18,744 nt of DNA from Clostridia bacterium (GTDB taxonomy: Bacteria > Bacillota_A > Clostridia > Oscillospirales > CAG-272), in NCBI GenBank assembly GCA_017414585.1, contig JAFQLN010000046.1, forward strand, positions 1 to 18,744. Direction: 5' to 3'. Position numbers and translations under genes: made by a program. Under the pieces are notes generated by a model. The model had not been told where the DNA came from, ran no database searches, and saw only the letters and a list, made by a program, of their open reading frames with translations. How positions within the stretch are numbered: position 1 is the stretch's first letter; each line of letters starts with the position of its first letter. This document shows, piece after piece, positions 14,577-18,744 of this stretch.

Positions 14577-15014
14577 TTACACCCCCAGTTTTTTCTTGAT
14601 CTCCGCGACATATGCACGCGAGACCTGTACTTTTTCCCCGTTCAACATCGTTGCTGCGAGCCGGCTTCCTCCGATCGGCTTGATGGAGCGCATTTTTGAG
14701 AGATTCGCAATCGTCGTCTTCGATACACGCGCGAATGTGGTTTTTGCGAGCATTTCCTCGAGCTGATACAGCCGCTGCGTGCTTTCGTACATTTCCCCAT
14801 CCGTGTAGAAGAAAATTTTTCCGTCCACGGATTCAAGATACAGCACATCGCTGACGGGAATGAAGAACGTCTCGTCCCCCTGTCTGCCGACCATGACCTT
14901 GCCCGCCAGCCCGATCTGCGAGACGATTTCCTCGATCTCCGCATTGATTTCGCGGCACAGCACAAGCACCTCGGTTTCGCCGGCGGACGGATCTTGTCGG
15001 ATCGTAATTTTCAT
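14577..15014 (-). CDS. LytTR-family DNA-binding transcriptional regulator
   Basis: A 145-residue protein with an N-terminal region of about 45 residues with no recognisable receiver domain and a LytTR DNA-binding domain at about 46-145. Typical pieces are FFIPVSDVLYLESVDGKIFFYT, RLYQLEEMLAKTTFARVSKTTIANL, and KPIGGSRLAATMLNGEKVQVSRAYVAEIK (spread over 112-140). No phospho-acceptor site is seen, so it is not a response regulator. It probably binds DNA under control of its membrane partner downstream. ATG at 15014 follows a perfect AAGGAGGTC at about 6-8 nt. It has its own promoter at 15044..15072 and probably regulates itself. Confidence 0.93.
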   Translation of the reverse strand: MKITIRQDPSAGETEVLVLCREINAEIEEIVSQIGLAGKVMVGRQGDETFFIPVSDVLYLESVDGKIFFYTDGEMYESTQRLYQLEEMLAKTTFARVSKTTIANLSKMRSIKPIGGSRLAATMLNGEKVQVSRAYVAEIKKKLGV

Positions 15015-15043
15015 CGCTGACCTCCTTTTGTGGTTGTGGTTAT

Positions 15044-15072
15044 AGGATACCGCATTTCCGCATACCTGTCAA
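15044..15072 (-). promoter_or_regulatory. Promoter of the LytTR / DUF3021-like unit
   Basis: Minus strand -35 TTGACA (15067..15072), 17-nt spacer, -10 TATCCT (15044..15049). The spacer contains a tandem ATGCGG (ATGCGGAAATGCGG), which could be part of a regulator site. The weak -10 would suit a promoter needing activation. Confidence 0.72.
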
Positions 15073-15132
15073 TGGGAATTCCGTCAGATGCAGAATCGCA
15101 GGGGTGAGATGCAGGGGGAGGGGGAATGAAAG

Positions 15133-15312
15133 ATGAAGAATGATGGTGGATTTGCTTTGAAAATCTTTATTATAATTGCGTTTTGTTTATCGTAAAAAAT
15201 ACCGCCGCACAGGGTTCATTCTCCGATCCTATGCGGCGGTTATATTTATGTCTGCGAACCAATATGCGTCCGCTCGAATTTGATCATTTTCACACTATCA
15301 TTCATTCTTCAT
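15133..15312. repeat. Short interval bounded by an 11-bp inverted repeat
   Basis: ATGAAGAATGA at 15133..15143 and its reverse complement TCATTCTTCAT at 15302..15312 enclose 180 bp that contain the MATE gene terminator and no gene. A purine-rich tract (about 15111..15150) adjoins the left repeat. The right copy touches the MATE stop codon. It could be a small non-autonomous element or simple-sequence coincidence. Confidence 0.35.
15194..15240 (-). terminator. Terminator after the MATE gene
   Basis: A 13-bp stem ACCGCCGCATAGG/CCTGTGCGGCGGT with one G-U pair (15228..15240 with 15201..15213) is followed by six T on the minus strand. It starts about 70 bp after the stop codon. Confidence 0.92.
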
Positions 15313-16715
15313 TAAATCTTCTTCATCCACTTATACCGGTTCACCTTTACCACCGCGACCGTGCACTTGAGAATCTGGTCCGCTTTGAGGCAGATGAAAA
15401 TCCACACGGGAGCCAGTTCAAAGACGAACGCCGCAAGGAACGAGGACGGCAGCACCAGTCCCCACATGAAAATGAGGTCGTTGTAGAACACAAACTTCGT
15501 GTCTCCGCCGCCGCGGACAATCCCGGTCAGACACGCCATCTGATACGCCGTACCCACAACCGTTACGCACAGCACGCTGATGAACTGCTTTGCCAGCTCT
15601 GCCGTTTCGGGCGTGATATCGTAAAAGGAGATGACCGTATCCCGCAGAAGAAAGAGCGCAAGCGAGGTGCACAGCCCCAGTCCGAGGAAAATGAGCTGCA
15701 TCCACTTCGCACGGTGCTTCAGCTCCGCTTTGAGCAGACCTGCATCGCCGCCGGCATCGAGTGCACCTTCGCCGATCGTTTTGCCGATCATGATTGAAGC
15801 TGCCGAAGCCGCGCCGTAGATGACGACCGAGACGATCTGGAACAGCGTGGACGCAATGCTGTTCGCCGTGATCACAGGATCGGTCAGACGTCCGAGAATC
15901 GCTGTCTGCAGTCCCATTGCAATGCCCCACGAGGTGCCGGACATGACGACGGGCAGGCTGACTTTGAGGAATTTCTTCGTGATTTCCGCTTCCGTCCGGA
16001 GGAAATCTTTGAACTTCAGCCCGATCTTTTTGTCAAAGAATGCGATGTAGACAATGACAATCGCCAGTTCCGCAATGCGCGAAATCAGCGTGGCAACCGC
16101 CGCACCGCGCACACCGAGGGCAGGAAAACCGAACTTGCCGAAAATGAGCAGATAGTTTAAGACAAAGTTGATCACCAGTGCCGCACAGGAGTTCACAAAT
16201 CCGATGAACGCGCATTCCACACTGCGCAGTACTCCGAGCAGAACCTGTGTCGCTGCGAAAAAGACGTATGTGAATGCCACGATCACGAGATATTTTTTCG
16301 CTTCTTCGATGACGTGCGCCTTGTCGGTGAAAATGCCGAGCGCCGCATCCGGGAAGAGCAGGACAGCGGCAAGCATCAGTCCGGAGATAAGAAGTCCCGC
16401 ACGCATAGCGGTGGAAGCGGCTTTTTTGATGTTGTCGGTATTTTTTTCACCCCAGTACCGCGAACAGATGACAACCGTACCGTCCGCAATGCCGCCGATG
16501 ATCATCTGGAGCAGAAACTGGATCTGGTTGACGATGAAGACACCGGAGATCGCCAGTTCCGCCGCTTCGCCAAGCTGTCCGATCATGATATTGTCGAGCA
16601 GGTTGACCGAGTAGACAATGATATTCTGCCCCGCAATCGTTAAAAGAAGGCGGATCCAGCGGCGCCAGAAGTCCTGCCGGTTCTGCCGGGATGAGAGTGC
16701 AAATGTTTGTGTCAT
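15312..16715 (-). CDS. MATE-family multidrug/Na+ efflux protein
   Basis: A 467-residue inner-membrane antiporter of the MatE family with about 12 transmembrane helices in two similar halves. Family-like features are NLLDNIMIGQLGEAAELAISGV in helix 1-2 (about 38-59), GTVVICSRYWGEKN after helix 2, ALGVRGAAVATLISRIAE in the middle, and GIVRGGGDTKFVFYNDL in the second half. The substrate cannot be read from the sequence; drugs, metabolites or precursor lipids are all possible. ATG at 16715 follows GGAGG by 7 nt, and the site lies within the 15 bp after mreB, so the two genes are almost certainly co-transcribed. A strong terminator follows. Confidence 0.95.
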   Translation of the reverse strand: MTQTFALSSRQNRQDFWRRWIRLLLTIAGQNIIVYSVNLLDNIMIGQLGEAAELAISGVFIVNQIQFLLQMIIGGIADGTVVICSRYWGEKNTDNIKKAASTAMRAGLLISGLMLAAVLLFPDAALGIFTDKAHVIEEAKKYLVIVAFTYVFFAATQVLLGVLRSVECAFIGFVNSCAALVINFVLNYLLIFGKFGFPALGVRGAAVATLISRIAELAIVIVYIAFFDKKIGLKFKDFLRTEAEITKKFLKVSLPVVMSGTSWGIAMGLQTAILGRLTDPVITANSIASTLFQIVSVVIYGAASAASIMIGKTIGEGALDAGGDAGLLKAELKHRAKWMQLIFLGLGLCTSLALFLLRDTVISFYDITPETAELAKQFISVLCVTVVGTAYQMACLTGIVRGGGDTKFVFYNDLIFMWGLVLPSSFLAAFVFELAPVWIFICLKADQILKCTVAVVKVNRYKWMKKI

Positions 16716-16730
16716 GACAGGGCCTCCGTC

Positions 16731-17759
16731 TCAGAGCATGGTTTTGACATCGCGTGCACGGGAAATATTTACAGCACCTTCCGGAAGGGCATTCAGATTG
16801 TCCAGGCACCGTCCCGTACCGATGGCAACGCAGGAGACAGCCTTGTTTGCCACGCGGGTCTTGATGCCGGTCGCGTATTCGATCAGGCGGTCAAGCCCGT
16901 AGAGAAGACTTCCGCCGCCGGTCATGACAATCCCCCCCGCGAGAATGTCGCCGATCAGTTCCGGAGGGGTGCGTTCGATGACGGAGCAGACCGCTTCGAT
17001 AACGGCAGTGATGGGTTCCTCGAGCGCGTCGGGGATTTCCGCGGAGGTGATGTGAATCTTGCGCGGCAGTCCCTGAATGAGACAGCGTCCCTTCACGTCG
17101 AGCGCACGGGGTTCTTCTCTGGGCCATGCAGAGCCGATTTTGATCTTGATTTCTTCCGCTGTCCGTTCGCCGATTAAGACATTGTGCTTTCTGCGGCAGT
17201 AGCGGATAATCGCTTCGTCGAACTTGTCCCCCGCTACCTTGATGGATTCGGAGACAACCACGCCGCCGAGAGAAAGAACGGCAATATCAGTCGTGCCGCC
17301 GCCGATGTCGATGACCATGTGTCCGACGGGAGCGGAGATGTCGATCCCCGCGCCGATGGCAGCTGCAACGGGTTCCTCGATGAGGTAGGTGCGCTTGGCG
17401 CCCGCCTGTGTTGCCGCATCGACGACTGCGCGTTCTTCCACTTCCGTGATGCCGGAGGGAACACAGATGACGACGCGGGGCTTGAAGATCATGGTGCCGC
17501 AGGCTTTTTTGATGAAGTGCTGCAGCATCCGGAGCGTGATTTCATACTGGCTGATGACGCCGTCGCGGAGAGGACGGATCGCTGTGATGTTGCCCGGCGT
17601 GCGTCCGAGCATCAGCTGCGCTTCCTTGCCGAATTTGAGTATTTTATCGTTTGTTTTATCAATCGCAACAACGGAAGGCTCTTTGATGACAATCCCTTTG
17701 CCTTTGACGTAGACGAGAACCGTCGCGGTCCCCAGGTCGATTCCGATGTCTTTGCCCAT
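16731..17759 (-). CDS. mreB: Rod-shape-determining actin-like protein MreB/Mbl
   Basis: Actin-like ATPase that forms membrane-bound filaments guiding lateral cell-wall synthesis. The protein is 342 residues, the usual length. Motifs: phosphate 1 IGIDLGTATVLVYVKGKG at residues 5-22, phosphate 2 MVIDIGGGTTDIAVLSLGG, adenosine loop GIVMTGGGSLLYGLD, and IEEPVAAAIGAG. It cannot be split confidently between MreB, Mbl and MreBH. ATG at 17759 follows AGGA by about 8 nt. A clear promoter lies 43-71 bp upstream. mreC and mreD are not adjacent; a MATE gene follows instead, so this may be a second, stand-alone paralogue. Confidence 0.95.
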   Translation of the reverse strand: MGKDIGIDLGTATVLVYVKGKGIVIKEPSVVAIDKTNDKILKFGKEAQLMLGRTPGNITAIRPLRDGVISQYEITLRMLQHFIKKACGTMIFKPRVVICVPSGITEVEERAVVDAATQAGAKRTYLIEEPVAAAIGAGIDISAPVGHMVIDIGGGTTDIAVLSLGGVVVSESIKVAGDKFDEAIIRYCRRKHNVLIGERTAEEIKIKIGSAWPREEPRALDVKGRCLIQGLPRKIHITSAEIPDALEEPITAVIEAVCSVIERTPPELIGDILAGGIVMTGGGSLLYGLDRLIEYATGIKTRVANKAVSCVAIGTGRCLDNLNALPEGAVNISRARDVKTML

Positions 17760-17801
17760 GAAAAAATCCTAACTTTCTGAAATAATAAACATTCAGTATA
17801 T

Positions 17802-17830
17802 ATTATACAACATACCGTCGTTTTTTGCAA
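17802..17830 (-). promoter_or_regulatory. Promoter of mreB-MATE
   Basis: Minus strand -35 TTGCAA (17825..17830), 17-nt spacer, -10 TATAAT (17802..17807), about 43 bp from the start codon. Confidence 0.87.
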
Positions 17831-17832
17831 TG

Positions 17833-17863
17833 GCGCAGACAGAAATTTCGTCAGAATCTGCGC
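17833..17863. other. Inverted repeat next to the mreB -35 box
   Basis: GCGCAGA (17833..17839) and TCTGCGC (17857..17863) form a perfect 7-bp inverted repeat, 17-nt centre, ending 2 bp from the -35 hexamer. No T-run follows on either strand, so it is more likely an operator or upstream element than a terminator of the RHH gene. Confidence 0.4.
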
Positions 17864-17904
17864 TTTGCGCTTTGACGGCGACCCGGCATACGCGTAAGTG
17901 AGCG

Positions 17905-18090
17905 TCATTCTTCGATGATGATATTTTTGACGCCGTGCTGCAGGATGAGATTGATCAGCTCGTTGCGGGAGCGGTTCGATTCCGCCGCAATCCTGTCCAG
18001 TTCAAGGAGAATGTCTTCACGCAGACGCACCGTAATCAGCTTGGTGCCGTCCTCGCCGCGTTTTTTGATTTTCAGAGGTTCGTTGTTCAT
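17905..18090 (-). CDS. Ribbon-helix-helix (Arc/CopG-type) DNA-binding protein
   Basis: A 61-residue protein. Residues about 17-52 (TKLITVRLREDILLELDRIA, then ESNRSRNELINLILQHGV) match the beta-strand, helix, turn, helix pattern of the ribbon-helix-helix fold. LITVRL would be the DNA-contacting strand, and SNRSRNELIN the turn into helix B. I chose ATG at 18090 (MNNEPLKIKKRG); AAAGG lies about 10 nt upstream. Longer in-frame starts run into the promoter region. Small RHH proteins usually repress their own promoter, and the divergent spacer holds repeated boxes fit for that (18122..18200). mreB lies 145 bp downstream on the same strand with its own promoter. It may be the antitoxin-like or regulator half of a pair with the plus-strand gene at 18219 (inference). 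Confidence 0.85.
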   Translation of the reverse strand: MNNEPLKIKKRGEDGTKLITVRLREDILLELDRIAAESNRSRNELINLILQHGVKNIIIEE

Positions 18091-18121
18091 GTCTGTCCGC
18101 CTTTCATCAATACTATCAGTT

Positions 18122-18200
18122 TCTATATCATTATAGCTTGACAAAAACAATGAAGATATGATACAATACGATATCAAAATGTATTACAATATGATATAGA
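18122..18200. promoter_or_regulatory. Operator-like repeat array between the RHH gene and the divergent orphan
   Basis: TACAATACGATAT (18162..18174) recurs as TACAATATGATAT (18185..18197), 12 of 13 bases identical, 23 bp apart. TCTATATCAT (18122..18131) is the exact inverse of ATGATATAGA (18191..18200). CTATA-N4-TATAG (18123..18136) covers the minus-strand -10 box TATAAT (18130..18135). The boxes overlap both promoters, as expected for autoregulation by the RHH protein. Confidence 0.6.
18138..18167 (+). promoter_or_regulatory. Promoter of the 100-residue orphan gene
   Basis: Plus strand -35 TTGACA (18138..18143), 18-nt spacer, -10 TACAAT (18162..18167). The -10 lies inside the first copy of the 13-bp direct repeat, so a bound repressor would block it. 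Confidence 0.75.
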
Positions 18201-18218
18201 ATGGAAGGGAGAAGACGG

Positions 18219-18521
18219 ATGGAGACACACGCAGAGGAAATCGCCGTGCTGCAGCGGGCGGTCTGGATGGCGGAAAAGCTGGCGCGGCTTTGCAGAGAGC
18301 TTCTGGATGCACGTAAGAAAGATGAAAAACGAGATGTACAACGGCTGGAGGAAGAAATCAGCGTGCATATTCACAGCACTGCCTTTGCGCAGACGGTGGA
18401 AAAAATCGGTGCGGAATATTTCTATCCGGACCGGCTGCGCGTGCTGTGTTATCTGCTCGAGCACGGATATGCGGATACGCTGGAGGAGGCACAGCGGACG
18501 CTTGATAAAATGGAGAAATGA
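18219..18521 (+). CDS. Small helical protein of unknown function, divergent from the RHH gene
   Basis: I do not recognise the family. The 100-residue protein is charged and appears mostly helical. Residues about 4-48 (from AEEIAVLQRAVWMAEKLARL to RDVQRLEEEI) look like one or two amphipathic or coiled-coil helices with a basic turn, DARKKDEKRD, in the middle. A second part (about 55-100) contains AEYFYPDRLRVLCYLLEHGY and ends in EEAQRTLDKMEK. There is no signal peptide or membrane segment. I chose ATG at 18219 because GGGAG lies 7 nt upstream; an in-frame ATG at 18201 lacks a ribosome binding site. A consensus promoter precedes it and a hairpin follows at 18591..18630. It could be a partner or target of the RHH regulator. 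Confidence 0.7.
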   Translation: METHAEEIAVLQRAVWMAEKLARLCRELLDARKKDEKRDVQRLEEEISVHIHSTAFAQTVEKIGAEYFYPDRLRVLCYLLEHGYADTLEEAQRTLDKMEK

Positions 18522-18590
18522 AGCGATCCGGACAAAGTCTATGATATGCACAAAACGGCGGAAAATACCTGCCGTGAGAAGAGAAAAAGG

Positions 18591-18630
18591 GGCTGTCGCA
18601 CTAAGGGAAAAATTCCGAAATGCGACAGCC
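18591..18630 (+). terminator. Long-stem hairpin after the orphan gene, possible terminator
   Basis: Perfect 10-bp stem GGCTGTCGCA/TGCGACAGCC with a 20-nt loop, followed by TTGATTT, a poor T-tract. It lies 69 bp after the stop codon. It may be a terminator or part of the repeat cluster at the window edge. Confidence 0.5.
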
Positions 18631-18656
18631 TTGATTTGTATCCAAACTGTTTATTC

Positions 18657-18690
18657 GTTCTTTTTCTCCTTTAGCGAGGAGAAAAAGAAC
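18657..18690. repeat. Perfect 13-bp inverted repeat
   Basis: GTTCTTTTTCTCC (18657..18669) and GGAGAAAAAGAAC (18678..18690) with an 8-nt loop. Non-coding. The purine/pyrimidine arms and the following CAAAAAGAGG give T- or A-runs on both strands. Confidence 0.75.
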
Positions 18691-18726
18691 CAAAAAGAGG
18701 AACTTTATCAGAAGTCTTGGGTGTTT

Positions 18727-18744
18727 CGAGCTCTGCGGAGCTCG
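18727..18744. repeat. Perfect 7-bp inverted repeat at the window end
   Basis: CGAGCTC (18727..18733), loop TGCG, GAGCTCG (18738..18744). It is cut by the window edge, so the full extent is unknown. It is the third perfect hairpin within 155 bp. Confidence 0.6.

Noticed and set aside
17905..18521. Classical toxin-antitoxin operon
   Set aside because: Such pairs are normally co-directional and overlapping. Here the genes diverge and the orphan shows no known toxin motif, so the label is not supported, though a functional link remains possible.
1..18744. CRISPR array, prophage or insertion sequence
   Set aside because: No regularly spaced repeats with unique spacers, no transposase, integrase or phage structural genes are seen on either strand.

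Overview
The window reads as a Bacillota chromosome segment, most likely class Clostridia (Oscillospirales or a nearby gut lineage; the rank is inference). Support: gene order tig-clpP-clpX and lepB-rbgA-rnhB-yraN, a LytTR + DUF3021-type pair, an archaeal-type cofactor-independent phosphoglycerate mutase, strong GGAGG-type ribosome binding sites, and textbook sigma-A promoters nearly all with 17-nt spacers. No phage, transposase or CRISPR array is visible. Almost all genes lie on the minus strand; only rpsT and a small orphan gene near the right end are on the plus strand.

Left end (1-2283): two identical tRNA-Leu(GAG) genes, each with its own promoter and terminator, flank an intracellular GH28-like beta-helix protein whose leader carries a 12-bp tandem repeat. 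Next is a small two-helix membrane protein as its own transcription unit.

Proteostasis block (2366-6054): trigger factor, ClpP and ClpX are read from one consensus promoter upstream of tig, with a structured leader and an intergenic hairpin. Trigger factor folds nascent chains; ClpXP degrades unfolded or tagged proteins.

Housekeeping operon (6130-13437): apgM, lepB, rbgA, rnhB, yraN, an M19 dipeptidase, thrC and a metallophosphoesterase, tightly packed with start/stop overlaps, all downstream of one clear promoter. It mixes glycolysis, protein export, 50S assembly, RNA/DNA hybrid removal, peptide turnover and threonine synthesis. rpsT is transcribed divergently from it.

Right part (14009-18744): a LytTR regulator with a DUF3021-like membrane partner; MreB followed by a MATE efflux protein; a ribbon-helix-helix repressor divergent from a 100-residue orphan, with repeated AT-rich boxes between them that look like an operator array; and a run of three perfect inverted repeats at the edge.

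Most of the window is ordinary core genome. The best candidates for something undescribed are the RHH/orphan pair with its operator-like repeats, the tRNA-bracketed GH28-like gene lacking the usual catalytic motifs, and the non-coding repeats.
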